A stretch of 64,000 nt of DNA from Streptomyces sp. P3. Lineage in GTDB: Bacteria; Actinomycetota; Actinomycetes; Streptomycetales; Streptomycetaceae. The notes below the pieces were generated by a model. It did not search any database and was not told the DNA's origin. It saw only the letters and a program-made list of their open reading frames with translations. Within the stretch, counting starts at the first letter, position 1; every line of letters starts with the position of its first letter. This document shows, one piece after another, positions 54,311 through 63,404 of the stretch. The DNA lies in NCBI RefSeq assembly GCF_003032475.1, contig NZ_CP028369.1, forward strand, positions 3,596,001-3,660,000. Reading direction: 5' to 3'. A program made the translations under genes and the position numbers.

Positions 54311-55117
54311 TCACCGGATCTCCCGCTCGCCGCAGCGTGCCAGCGCCTCCGCGGCCTCGCGTGTACGCGGGTGGCCGCTGCCCTGGACACGGATCATGTC
54401 GGCCAGCAGCGAGGTGAGCAGGGTGGCAGCCCCGCCCCTGTCCCCCGAGCGTTCCAGGAGCTCGGCGCGTTGCTGGCGGGTCCGCAACGCACGTGGGTGG
54501 TCGGCGCCGAGCACCCTGTCGACCCTGGGCTGCAGTTCGGTCAACTCTGCGAGCGCCATGGCCGGCTCGCCGGCGAGGCCGCGCCAGAAGCTCAGGTTGA
54601 CGCGGTAAGTGAGCGTGGTCGGATGGTCCGCGCCGAGCGCGCGCTCGGCGTCCTCGGCCGCAGCGGTGAACTCCTCGACGGCGAGCCGGCGTTCGCCCGC
54701 CAGTCCCCGCCAGTACGCGAGGTTGTGCCGGGCGATGAGGGTGTCCCGGTGAAGGCGGCCGACGGCGGACTCCAACCGTGCCACCGCCTGCAGGTAGATG
54801 TCGACCGCCGCATGCGTGTCGCCCGCCTCGCCGGCCCACCTGCCCAGATCGGTGAGGGCGCTCAGCGTGAGCAGATGGCCGGGGCCGTGCCGCTGTTCCA
54901 GCATCTCGACGAGGGCGGCGCAGGCGTCCCGCGCGCCGACGGCGTCGCCGGCCAGGCCCCGGCACAGCGCAGCGTGGCTTCGCGCGTCGAGTACCAGGGC
55001 ATGGCCCGTGCCGAGGGCTTCGGCTGCCTGGTCGGCGAGTTCGGTGAAGTCGTTCAGGGCGGCGGCCACCGCGCCCTCCTCCATCCGGAGGCGGGTCTCG
55101 TGCAGCCGTACCGTCAA
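54311..55117 (-). pseudogene. 5'-truncated tetratricopeptide-repeat gene
   Basis: On the minus strand, recognisable sequence starts at LTVRLHETRLRMEEG and continues with at least four TPR-type units: ALNDFTELADQAAEAL, YLQAVARLESAVGRLHRDTL, ARHNLAYWRGLAGERRLAVE, RVNLSFWRGLAGEPAMALAE, ending AEALARCGEREIR. Upstream of about 55117 the frame is open but enters sequence antisense to another gene, so the N-terminal part (in related actinomycete proteins often a kinase or NTPase domain) is missing. Translation from an internal ATG such as MEEGAV is possible. Probably a remnant. Confidence 0.6.
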
Positions 55118-55576
55118 GTGCGATTCACGATCGCCGACGCCTTCGAGCCCGAACCTTTCGCGCCCTTCCGGGCCTGGCAGCAGCACCACGTGACCGTCTG
55201 CGCGGTGCACCTGGACACCGCCTTCCCGTCCATTCGGGTCGCGCTGCGCGGCGGGGGAGGCAGGCGCATTCGATACGCCCTCGAAGTCGAAACGCTACGG
55301 CCGGACTTCGCCGAGGCACTGGTCACCGAGAAGACCATCGAGGCGATGCTGGCCGCAGAGGTGATGGAGTGGTCGATCCAGGGACGGGACGTCCTCACTG
55401 TGCTCAGGGACGAGCCGGCCGACACGCAGGACGGTGGAACCGGGGGTCAGCCGGCCGACTACGACCTCGATGCCGTCCGCGTGATCGAGCGGCTCACCGC
55501 CCTCATCGGCGGGCTGCCCACCGATCTCGCCCCGTGGGCTGACGACGCCCTGTCGGGCCTGCCCCTGGAGCATTGA
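55118..55576 (+). pseudogene. 3' fragment of an unrecognised gene
   Basis: The frame from about 55118 (a GTG without a ribosome site) reads VRFTIADAFEPEPFAPFRAW, IRVALRGGGGRRIRYALEVE, LVTEKTIEAMLAAEVMEWSI and ends LPTDLAPWADDALSGLPLEH. The composition is clearly protein-like (about 152 residues), but the 5' end abuts the truncated TPR gene on the other strand. Both genes thus lost their 5' parts at one junction near 55118. No family is recognised. Confidence 0.45.
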
Positions 55577-55937
55577 GGGGGCGGTTCATGAGTGTATGCA
55601 ACCGATCCTGTTGTCCCTGATGGTGTGGGCGTAGATGGAGTTTGCCGGTCCGCAGCCGGTCGTCTGTCGGAGCAGCAAGGAGGGGCGGCTGCCGCCTGGT
55701 GCGGGCCGGCCGTCCTGGGCCTGGCCGCTTGGTCCTCCTGGCCGTCACGGTGTCGGCAGCAGGGGCCGCTAGCCCCCGGGTGTGTGTGTCCGGCCCCGTC
55801 CCGTGGGGACGCGTTGGGGATGCAAGGACGGGAACGGACTGGCAAGGGCCGAGTAACGCTGGCACGACTCACCCCATCTGACCTGCAAAAACGCCACGGA
55901 TCGGCGTTGATCGGCAAGGGTCGCCAAGATCCTCAAA
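55577..55937. other. Gene-free right end of the first element
   Basis: No gene is supported. It contains the 23-base junction motif (55805-55827) and an arm-site-like TGACCTGCAAAAACG (55879-55893), 45 bases before the second att copy. This is where an integrase gene would normally end, but none is present. Confidence 0.5.
55805..55827 (+). repeat. Junction motif, copy 2
   Basis: GGGGACGCGTTGGGGATGCA followed by AGG, 111 bases before the second att copy. Confidence 0.6.
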
Positions 55938-55984
55938 GGACTCATAATCCGTCGGCCGTGGGTTCGAGTCCCACCCGCCCCACC
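55938..55984 (+). repeat. att-type direct repeat, copy 2 (tRNA 3' fragment)
   Basis: An exact copy of 49889-49935, starting GGACTCATAATCCG and lacking the 5' half of the tRNA, so it is not a functional tRNA gene. The following bases (TGACCTGCGGAAACG at 55997-56011, TGACCTGCGTGAATG at 56098-56112) resemble those after copy 1, so a second related element may begin here. Confidence 0.9.
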
Positions 55985-56275
55985 AGTGCAGGGCTGTGAC
56001 CTGCGGAAACGTCTCTTTGAGGTGCCGGAACCCCAACTCGGGCTCACGGACTGAATCCGCTGCCCGTCCCTGCGTCGGCGATGGTTCGACACTGCGCTGA
56101 CCTGCGTGAATGTGTCGGACCGCGGTGTGGTCGAGTCGCGTCAACGGCCTCCGGAAGGGAGCCGGAGGCGAATTCGAGGACGCTGTGAGGACGCAGGTAT
56201 TGCGAAGGGTGGCCGCGCGGCCCTCTCCACCAGGCTCCGGCCGGTCGGAGTGAGAAGCCCTCTGGTGGACCTTGG

Positions 56276-56450
56276 GCGTGCCCGCTGGAGAGCATCACTC
56301 TTCCTATGTCCATCGCCGGACGAAAGCCCGACCAGGCGTGGCTGGACCGGGTGGTGGCGACCGTCGGTCTGGCCGACCGCCTCGGCCACCGACCCTCCCA
56401 GCTCTCGGGCGGCCAGCAGCGGGTGGTCTGCGCCATGAGCGCGGCTCGGT
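56276..56450 (+). pseudogene. Fragment of an ABC transporter ATPase gene
   Basis: One frame reads LESITLPMSIAGRKPDQAWL, RVVATVGLADRLGHRPSQLS and GGQQRVVCAMSAAR, which is the helical region and ABC signature of a MacB/LolD-type ATPase. Walker A and Walker B are absent and the frame degenerates after 56450. The remaining stretch to 56732 holds no other gene and probably contains the promoter of the monooxygenase operon. Confidence 0.7.
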
Positions 56451-56732
56451 GTCCGGTTCGCCGGCCCGCTCTGCAGCGAGGCACTTCTGCTGTCACCGGC
56501 CGTACCACTCGAAGACGCCCGCCTGGGCACATCTGGAACTGCCGCTCGACGAGGACCAGTAGCCCGCGGCCACCAGGACGTCCGCGACGGCCGGCAACGT
56601 CAGCGGCAGCTTGGCCGGCGTGTGCGGCCGCTGAGGTCCGGTCCGTGGCCGCGTGGGTCAGTTTCCGTGGAGCGGCGGGTGCATACGTTTCCTTCAACAC
56701 CCGTGAAGAGGGATGAACGAGGAGGCGGGCCC

Positions 56733-58079
56733 GTGAAGGCAAACCAGTTCGACACGTGCGTGATCGGGGCGGGACCTGCTGGGCTGGCAGTCGCCAGGGC
56801 CCTGGCGGAGCGGAATCTGCCGTACACGCACCTTGAGCGGCACACCGGGCCCGGCGGCATCTGGGACATCGACAATCCCGGCAGCCCCATGTACGAGTCG
56901 GCCCACTTCATTTCCAGCAGGACGCTGTCGGGCTTCGGTGGCTTTCCGATGCCCGACCACTTCGCTGACTACCCGCCCCACCGGCAGATCCTGTCGTACC
57001 TGCGGACCTTCGCCGACGCCTACGGGTTGACGGACCGCGTCGAGTTCGGCGTCGAGGTGGAGAACGTCGAGAAGAACGCGGACGGAACGTGGACGGTCAC
57101 CCGGGCCGGCGGGCGGGAAAGCGTGCACGGGCAGGTCGTCGTGTGCACGGGCTCGCAGTGGCACCCCAACGTCCCCGAACTGCCGGGGGAGTTCAGCGGG
57201 GAAGTCCGGCACACCGTCGGCTATCGCAGCGCGGAGGAACTGCGGGGCAAGCGGGTCCTGGTAGTGGGTGCGGGGAACTCCGGCTGCGACATCGCGTGCG
57301 ACGCGGCCCGGACCGCGGACCACGCGGTGATCAGCATGCGGCGCGGGTACTGGTTCATTCCCAAGCACCTGTTCGGCCGGCCGGTGGACACCCTCGCCAA
57401 CAGTGGGCCGCACCTGCCGATGTGGCTGGCGCAGCGCGTCTTCGGCGCCCTCCTGCGGATCCTCAACGGCGACCCGGCGCGGCTGGGACTGCCGAAGCCG
57501 GACCACAAGCTGTTCGAGACCCACCCGGCCATCAACTCGATGCTGATCCACCACCTCCAGCACGGTGACATCACGGCCAAGCCCGGGATCGCCCGCGCCG
57601 AGGGCCGAACAGTGCACTTCACCGACGGAACGAGCGACGACTTCGATCTCATCCTCCTGGCCACGGGCTACGTCCACAGAGTTCCGGTCGCGCAGCGGTA
57701 CTTCGGCGACGAGCAGCACCCGGACCTGTACCTGTCGTCGTTCTCGCGCGAGCACGAGGGCTTGTTCGGCATCGGCTTCGTCGAGACCAACTCCGGTGCG
57801 TACCAGCTCTTCGACTCCCAGGCGCAACTGATCGCCGGGTACGTCCATGACGCGCGGCACCGGTTGCCGAACGCGGAGCGTTTCGCCCGCATGATCCGCT
57901 CAGACCGCCCGGATCTGTCCGGCGGATTGCGGTTCGTCGACTCGCCCCGCCACACCGGCTACGTCGACAGCGGGGCCTTCGTGAAGTACCTGGGCAAGGT
58001 CGCGGGGGACATGGGCTGGCGTACCGAGGGCCAGCCGCCCCCGGCACGGTCCCTGCGACGCGCGGAGGCTGTGGCATGA
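56733..58079 (+). CDS. Flavin-containing monooxygenase (FMO type)
   Basis: 448 residues from GTG 56733, seven bases after GGAGG. It has a FAD motif VIGAGPAGLAVARAL near 9, GGIWDIDNPGSPMYESAHF near 42, the FMO fingerprint region EFSGEVRHTVGYR near 155, an NADPH motif VLVVGAGNSGCDIACDAA near 178, and LATGYVHRVPVAQRYF near 310. It inserts one oxygen atom into an N, S or carbonyl substrate. First gene of a tight three-gene operon with an SDR and an aldehyde dehydrogenase (4-base overlaps), which suggests stepwise oxidation of one compound. Confidence 0.92.
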   Translation: MKANQFDTCVIGAGPAGLAVARALAERNLPYTHLERHTGPGGIWDIDNPGSPMYESAHFISSRTLSGFGGFPMPDHFADYPPHRQILSYLRTFADAYGLTDRVEFGVEVENVEKNADGTWTVTRAGGRESVHGQVVVCTGSQWHPNVPELPGEFSGEVRHTVGYRSAEELRGKRVLVVGAGNSGCDIACDAARTADHAVISMRRGYWFIPKHLFGRPVDTLANSGPHLPMWLAQRVFGALLRILNGDPARLGLPKPDHKLFETHPAINSMLIHHLQHGDITAKPGIARAEGRTVHFTDGTSDDFDLILLATGYVHRVPVAQRYFGDEQHPDLYLSSFSREHEGLFGIGFVETNSGAYQLFDSQAQLIAGYVHDARHRLPNAERFARMIRSDRPDLSGGLRFVDSPRHTGYVDSGAFVKYLGKVAGDMGWRTEGQPPPARSLRRAEAVA

Positions 58080-58954
58080 GCGGGTTCGACTTCACCGACA
58101 AGGTCATGCTGGTGACCGGCGGTGCGGGCGGCATCGGGAGTGCTCTGTGCCGTCGCTTCGCCTCCGGCGGCGCCCGCTGCGTCGTCGTCGACATCGACGA
58201 GGCCCGGGCCGAGAAGGTCGCCGCCGGGCTTCCAGGCGCCGGGCACACCGGTATCGGATGCGACCTGATGGACCGCGCCCAGGTGGAGCGCCTCTTCGAA
58301 CGGGTCTCCGATGCCCACGGTCGCCTAGACGTTCTCGTCAACAACGTCGGTATGACCAGCGCGGAACGCTTCGACGTCCGCAGCGTCGAGAGCATCGAGC
58401 GGGAGATCACCCTCAACCTGACCTCACCGCTGGTCGCGACCCGGATCGCCATTCCTCTTCTCACGGCTTCACGGGACGCCCGGGTGGTCACCACGGTCTC
58501 CCTCGGCGGGATCTTCCCGCTGGGCGAGACCCCGATCTACACCGCTTCCAAGTTCGGTCTGCGTGGCGCGATGCTCGCCATCGGGCTCGATCTGAGGAGC
58601 AGAGGCATTCTGGCCGGGTCGGTGCTCCCGTCGGCGACCGACACCCGGATGCTGCGCCAGGAGGCCGTGGACGGCGGGAACTCCTTGCAGTTCCAGGACC
58701 GGCCCCAGCAGCCCGCCGACGTCGTCGCGGCCGTGGTGAGCCTGCTGGACAAGCCCCGGCTGGAGGCCTACCCCCGGCCCGGTGAGTCCCGTCTGGTGCG
58801 GTTCGCGATGCTCATGCCGAACCTGCTGCCCCGGGTCTTCCCGCTGTTCCGCAAGCGCGGTGACCGCGGCATGGCCCGCTATCTGGAGGAACTCCGCCGA
58901 CGCGGACTGGTCCGCCGGACAGAGGGGCGCTGGGAGCTGGTGGAGGAGGCATGA
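58076..58954 (+). CDS. Short-chain dehydrogenase/reductase
   Basis: 292 residues overlapping the monooxygenase stop by four bases. The cofactor motif TGGAGGIG is near 15, an acidic VVDIDEARAEK near 38 suggests NAD preference, LVNNVG is near 90 and the catalytic YTASK near 157. A C-terminal extension (LMPNLLPRVFPLFRKRGDRG) is typical of membrane-associated SDRs acting on hydrophobic substrates. The middle enzyme of the operon, probably oxidising an alcohol to the aldehyde used by the next gene product. Confidence 0.92.
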   Translation: MSGFDFTDKVMLVTGGAGGIGSALCRRFASGGARCVVVDIDEARAEKVAAGLPGAGHTGIGCDLMDRAQVERLFERVSDAHGRLDVLVNNVGMTSAERFDVRSVESIEREITLNLTSPLVATRIAIPLLTASRDARVVTTVSLGGIFPLGETPIYTASKFGLRGAMLAIGLDLRSRGILAGSVLPSATDTRMLRQEAVDGGNSLQFQDRPQQPADVVAAVVSLLDKPRLEAYPRPGESRLVRFAMLMPNLLPRVFPLFRKRGDRGMARYLEELRRRGLVRRTEGRWELVEEA

Positions 58955-60363
58955 CCACGAACGAGACGCTGCTGGTCGTCAACCCCGCCACCGGTGACCC
59001 GATCACCACCCTGCCCGCCGCGAGCGCCGACGACGTCGCCAAGGCCGCCGAGCAGGCCCGGCGGGCCCACGACGCCGGGGTGTGGTCGCGGCGGCCGGTC
59101 CGGGAGCGCGCCGCGGTGCTGCTGCGGCTGGCCGACCTGATGGAACGCGACGCCGAGATCCTCGCCCGGCTGGACAGCGAGGACGCGGGCAAGCCGATCA
59201 CGGAGTGCCGTACGGGCGACGTACCGGGCGCGATCGAGACGATCCGCTGGTTCGCCGAGGCGGCCGACAAGGCCTTCGGCCGCATCGCGCCGAGCGCGCC
59301 CGACGGTCTCGGTCTCATGAGCCGCGAACCGGTCGGGGTCGGCGCGGCGATCCTGCCCTGGAACTACCCGCTGGCCATGACCGCCTGGAAGGTCGGACCG
59401 GCCCTGGCCGCAGGCAACTGTCTGCTGGTCAAGCCCGCCGAGGCGACCCCACGCTCCGCCCTGCACCTGGCCGCGCTCGCAGCCGAGGCCGGCCTGCCCG
59501 ACGGGGTGCTCACGGTGTTGCCCGGGTACGGTTCCGAAGCCGGGGCAGCCCTCGCCCGTGATCCCCTCGTGGGGGTGCTGTCCTTCACCGGCTCCACCGC
59601 GACCGGCCGCCGTATTCTCAAGGACGCGGCCGACAGCAACTTCAAGCGCGTCTCACTGGAGATGGGCGGCAAGAGTCCCCAGGTACTGATGCCCGATGCG
59701 CTCGCCTACGGGGACGAGCTGATCGACAACATGATCGAGGCCGCGTTCCTGACCATGGGGCAGAACTGCACGGCCGGCTCCCGGGTCCTGGTTCACCGCA
59801 GTATCGCCGAGGAGGTCCTGGAGCGGTTCACGGCCGCGGCGAGAGAGCTCGTCATCGGCCGTCCGGCCGACCCGCGCACGCAGATCGGGCCGCTCATCAA
59901 CCACGCCGCCTTCGACCGGGTCGCGGGAGCCGTGGAGGCCGCCCGGGACGGGGGAGCCCAGATCCACACCGGGGGCCTGCCCCACGGACTGCCCCCGCGC
60001 GGCGCCTACTACCCGCCCACCGTGATCACCCGGGCCCCCGCCGGCAGTGACGTCCTCACCAGGGAGCTGTTCGGTCCCGTCGTCACCGTCCAGACCTTCA
60101 CCACCGAGGACCAGGCGGTACGTATGGCCAATGCCACCGAGTACGGGCTCGCCGCGTCCGTATGGACACGCGACCTCGACAGCGCGTTCCGGCTGGCACG
60201 CGGCATCGAGGCCGGTGTGATCTCCGTGAACGCCTACAGCGAGGGCGACATCACCACCCCCTTCGGCGGCTGGAAGCAGTCCGGATTCGGGGGCGTGGAG
60301 AAGTCCACCAACGCCTTCGAGCAGTGGACCCGGGAGAAGGCGGTCTGGATCCGCACCCGCTGA
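58951..60363 (+). CDS. Aldehyde dehydrogenase
   Basis: 470 residues overlapping the SDR stop by four bases. NAD-dependent family motifs: PWNYPLAMTAWKVGPALAAG near 137, FTGSTATGRRI near 213, the catalytic Glu in SLEMGGKSPQ near 235 and the catalytic Cys in MGQNCTAGSRV near 272; ELFGPVVTVQTF is near 372 and GWKQSGFGGVEKSTNAFEQW near the end. It oxidises an aldehyde to the acid, the last step of the operon's pathway. Only eight bases separate it from the convergent AraC gene. Confidence 0.95.
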   Translation: MTTNETLLVVNPATGDPITTLPAASADDVAKAAEQARRAHDAGVWSRRPVRERAAVLLRLADLMERDAEILARLDSEDAGKPITECRTGDVPGAIETIRWFAEAADKAFGRIAPSAPDGLGLMSREPVGVGAAILPWNYPLAMTAWKVGPALAAGNCLLVKPAEATPRSALHLAALAAEAGLPDGVLTVLPGYGSEAGAALARDPLVGVLSFTGSTATGRRILKDAADSNFKRVSLEMGGKSPQVLMPDALAYGDELIDNMIEAAFLTMGQNCTAGSRVLVHRSIAEEVLERFTAAARELVIGRPADPRTQIGPLINHAAFDRVAGAVEAARDGGAQIHTGGLPHGLPPRGAYYPPTVITRAPAGSDVLTRELFGPVVTVQTFTTEDQAVRMANATEYGLAASVWTRDLDSAFRLARGIEAGVISVNAYSEGDITTPFGGWKQSGFGGVEKSTNAFEQWTREKAVWIRTR

Positions 60364-60371
60364 TCCCGGCC

Positions 60372-61445
60372 TCAGAGGCGAGCCGTACGCATCCGCTCCC
60401 GCAGCTGGACCGGGGAAGTGCCGTGCCAGCGGCGTACCGCGCGGCGCAGCGCCCGTTCGTCGGAGAACCCCGCCCGGCGGGAGATGTCGCGCAGGGTCAG
60501 TTCCGGGCGGAGCAACAACTGCTCGACGCGTTCCCGGCGCACTCCCTCGACGAGTGCCTCGTACGTCGTGCCGCACTCGGCCAGCCGACGGCGCAGCGTC
60601 CGCTCACTCGTCGCATGCCGCCGCGCCTGCTCACTGAACGACGGCACCAACGGCAGGCCCTGCGCGACGGAGATCTCCAGCACCTCCAGCAGATCCTGCT
60701 GGTCACGGCGGGAAGCCAGCTGCGCGTCGAGCATCTCCAGCGTCGACGCGTAGCTCACGGGATCCCGGCCGGGCATCCGGGTACGCGCCCACGCGGGGTC
60801 GATGACCAAGCGATTGACGGCGGCGCCGAAACGGACAGGACAGCCGAACAGGGCCTCGTACATGTCCAGTTGGCGCGGGGACGGAAACGAGAACTCCACC
60901 GCCCTCGGCGCGAAGAGCGGACCGACGGACAGCCGGGACAGGGTGACCACGGAGGCGAACGCCTCCTCGCTCAGGAAGCAAGCCACGGCCGGGTCCATGG
61001 CGGGATCGGGAAGGTCGGCGCGCAGCACGAAGGCGTCGTCCTCCTCACTCACAGCGGCCGACCACACCACCATCGCGCCGGACAGGTTCTGGTACTTCAC
61101 CCCGGTCTCGATGGCGTGGTGGAGCGTGTCGTCGGCCATCAGGGCGAAGCCGAGCAGACCCCACGCGGTCAGGTGCTGCGCCGCGCCGACCTTCAGCCCC
61201 AGGTGCTCGTCCCCTGTCAGGTTCAGGGCACGACGGATCACCGCGCTGCCCTGCCGGTACGACACCCGCAGCGCGGCGGAGCGCATGACCGTCTCGTCCA
61301 GTCCCATCCGCTTCAGCAGGGGCCGCAGATCGACGCCGTGCTCGTCGGCGACCACGACCAGGTAGCGCAGGATGTTCGGCTGGATCGTCGCCGATGTGCT
61401 GCGGCTGGTCCCGGGCAGATCTGCCGGGCCGGGGGCAGGGGACAT
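60372..61445 (-). CDS. AraC-family regulator with arabinose-binding-type N-terminal domain (VirS-like)
   Basis: 357 residues from ATG 61445, eight bases after GAGGAGAAGG. The N-terminal domain has LRYLVVVADEHGVDLRPLLK and NLTGDEHLGLKVGAAQHLTA, as in OruR/VirS-type AraC proteins. The C-terminal double helix-turn-helix has HATSERTLRRRLAECGTTY, RPELTLRDISRRAGFSDERA and FSDERALRRAVRRWHGTSP. It converges on the monooxygenase/SDR/aldehyde dehydrogenase operon and is divergent from the MFS gene, so it may control either. Confidence 0.92.
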   Translation of the reverse strand: MSPAPGPADLPGTSRSTSATIQPNILRYLVVVADEHGVDLRPLLKRMGLDETVMRSAALRVSYRQGSAVIRRALNLTGDEHLGLKVGAAQHLTAWGLLGFALMADDTLHHAIETGVKYQNLSGAMVVWSAAVSEEDDAFVLRADLPDPAMDPAVACFLSEEAFASVVTLSRLSVGPLFAPRAVEFSFPSPRQLDMYEALFGCPVRFGAAVNRLVIDPAWARTRMPGRDPVSYASTLEMLDAQLASRRDQQDLLEVLEISVAQGLPLVPSFSEQARRHATSERTLRRRLAECGTTYEALVEGVRRERVEQLLLRPELTLRDISRRAGFSDERALRRAVRRWHGTSPVQLRERMRTARL

Positions 61446-61651
61446 CGCACTCACCTTCTCCTCGGCGACCACCGTAGGCAGCCGACGTCACCGGTCGCGC
61501 GCTGTGGCCCCCGAAGTCCCCTGTACGGCCTCTCGTGTCCTGAGGCTGCCCCCGGCGCCTGACTACGGTTTCCGCAACCCGCACGGCGTTCGCCTCGCTG
61601 GTCCCCGACTGCTCAGTCCGGCCCCCAAAGGAACGAAGGCGAGACCGCATC

Positions 61652-62902
61652 ATGTCCTGCACTGCTCCAATCCGGGTGAGGGCCGGGCACCCGGTCTCCA
61701 AGACCGGCGCCCGAAGGGGCGCGACCCTCGCGTTCGCCGCGCAAGGCGTGTCCGTCGCTGCCGTCTACACGACCGTCCCAGCGGTCACCGAACACCTGAA
61801 ACTGGCTCCGCTCGTGACAACCACCCTGATGGTCGCGGTGGCGCTGACGGCTGGGGGCGGCAGCTTCCTGGGGCTGGCCGCGATCCGCCACGCCGGTCCC
61901 GTCGCCACGATGCGCGGAGCCGTGCTGACGGCCGGCGCCACGCTGGTTCTGATCGGGTGGGCCCCCGACGAGGCGACCGTCGTCTGCGCGTACGTCATCT
62001 TCGGGCTTGCAGTCGGTGCCCTGGACGTCGGTGCCAACACCCGGGCAGCAGCGATCGAGCGCGCCTACGGCCGCAGCGTCTTCGGCTCCTTCTACATGGC
62101 ATGGAGCGTGGGAGGCGTGGTCGCGGCCCTGCTCACGGCGGGGGCTGCCCGGCTGGAGTGGCCCGTGGCCGCCGGCCTGAGCGTGCAGGCCGGCATCGTG
62201 CTGCTCCTCGCCGTCTGCGTGCGCACGCATGCCCTGCCCTCTTCCCCCGCGGGGCCGTCGGACAGCCCCACGCAGCCGCCGCTGGGGCGCCGCCTGTGGA
62301 TCCGGCTCATCCCGTTCGGCCTGGTCCTCCTGGTCGTCTACGTCGTCGACTCCACCGTCTCGGCCTGGTCGGCGGTCTACCTGCGCCGGACCCTCGCCGC
62401 GTCCCTCACCGTCGCTCCGCTGGCGTATGCGGCCTACCAGGCCGGCACAGTCATCGGTCGCGTCGCCACGGACAGACTCGTGCAACGGTTCGGAGGGGTC
62501 GCCGTCGTACGCACCGCTGCCCTGCTCGTCGCAGGTGCCCTGGCAGGCATGGCCACGGCACCGAGCTGGCCGTTCGCCGTTCTCGCGGCCGGGGTGGTGG
62601 GCCTGGGGGTGTCCGTGCTGGCTCCGCTGTGCCTGGCCTCCGCCGCGTGGCTGCGTCCTGCGGCCTCGGCGGCGGTCCTGGCACGCCTGAACCTCTTCAA
62701 CTACGCCGGTGTCATCACAGGTGGCGCAGTGAGTGGGCTCCTCGGCTCCACCGGCCGGTTCCGTCTCGCCTACGCGGCACCGGCCGCCCTGGCGGTTCTT
62801 GTCCTGGCCGCGGCCCGCCACTTCACCCAGCAGCCTCCACGCCCGGCCCGAGCGGAGAATGTCCCTCCCTTCGACCGGGCGGATCCTCAGCCACTGGGCT
62901 GA
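61652..62902 (+). CDS. MFS transporter (12-TM)
   Basis: 416 residues from ATG 61652, with only a weak GAAGGCGAGA upstream. Twelve hydrophobic segments are visible, including FGLAVGALDVGANTRAAAIE near 115, FYMAWSVGGVVAALLTAGAA near 150, and LWIRLIPFGLVLLVVYVVD near 220 after the central loop. The pattern resembles YbjJ/fucose-permease-like MFS proteins. It may move the substrate or product of the neighbouring oxidative operon. It is divergent from the AraC gene. Confidence 0.88.
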   Translation: MSCTAPIRVRAGHPVSKTGARRGATLAFAAQGVSVAAVYTTVPAVTEHLKLAPLVTTTLMVAVALTAGGGSFLGLAAIRHAGPVATMRGAVLTAGATLVLIGWAPDEATVVCAYVIFGLAVGALDVGANTRAAAIERAYGRSVFGSFYMAWSVGGVVAALLTAGAARLEWPVAAGLSVQAGIVLLLAVCVRTHALPSSPAGPSDSPTQPPLGRRLWIRLIPFGLVLLVVYVVDSTVSAWSAVYLRRTLAASLTVAPLAYAAYQAGTVIGRVATDRLVQRFGGVAVVRTAALLVAGALAGMATAPSWPFAVLAAGVVGLGVSVLAPLCLASAAWLRPAASAAVLARLNLFNYAGVITGGAVSGLLGSTGRFRLAYAAPAALAVLVLAAARHFTQQPPRPARAENVPPFDRADPQPLG

Positions 62903-63404
62903 GCGGTCCCACACCGGGTGCCCGATGAGAAGCTTGGCGTCGTCCGTCCGGACGCGCCGGCGCGCGGATGCTTCCCTCGGGCAGCTCGATCTCGGTCACC
63001 TCGAAGGGCAGGCCGCCCAGCCCCAGCGGCGGACCCGCACAATGTCGGGGAACACGACGGCGCCGTCCGGGGTGGCCCGCGCGGGTACGGGGGAACCGCC
63101 CCTGGGGGCCGTCTGCCCAACGGTCTGCCGGCCCGCAGGTACCGGCAGGTGGCTCGGACCTGCCATCCCCGCGCGCAGCCGACGGAGAGGCCTGCCGAGC
63201 GAGGCGTCTGGAACGGCTGGCTGCTCCGGATGCGCTGCTTGCAGACGCGTGGCTCGTGACTGTCGTTACAGAGGCTCTACCCCCCATTTTCGAGGCAGAG
63301 CCTCTGCCCGTCGGAAGAGCAATCCGCTGCGGCCGGCTTCGCATCCCGCCCCGAGCCGGCGACTCAGGCCGCTTCCGCCTCCGTTGTCGTCCTCACAGGG
63401 CGTG
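62903..63404. other. Interval without an intact gene; possible decayed coding on the minus strand
   Basis: No complete gene is supported. On the minus strand two protein-like pieces in different frames follow each other: VTEIELPEGSIRAPARPD and DDAKLLIGHPVWDRSAQWL. They may be remnants of one gene. I cannot assign a family. Confidence 0.3.

Larger units (their letters stand above)
49889..55984. mobile_element. Remnant of a tRNA-integrated element (about 6.1 kb)
   Basis: Bounded by 47-base direct repeats made from the 3' end of the CAU tRNA gene. It contains an M20 peptidase/LysR pair, a small membrane protein and several decayed or truncated genes, but no integrase, replication or transfer gene that I can recognise. 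The element is therefore inferred from its boundaries and content and is probably immobile on its own. Confidence 0.6.
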
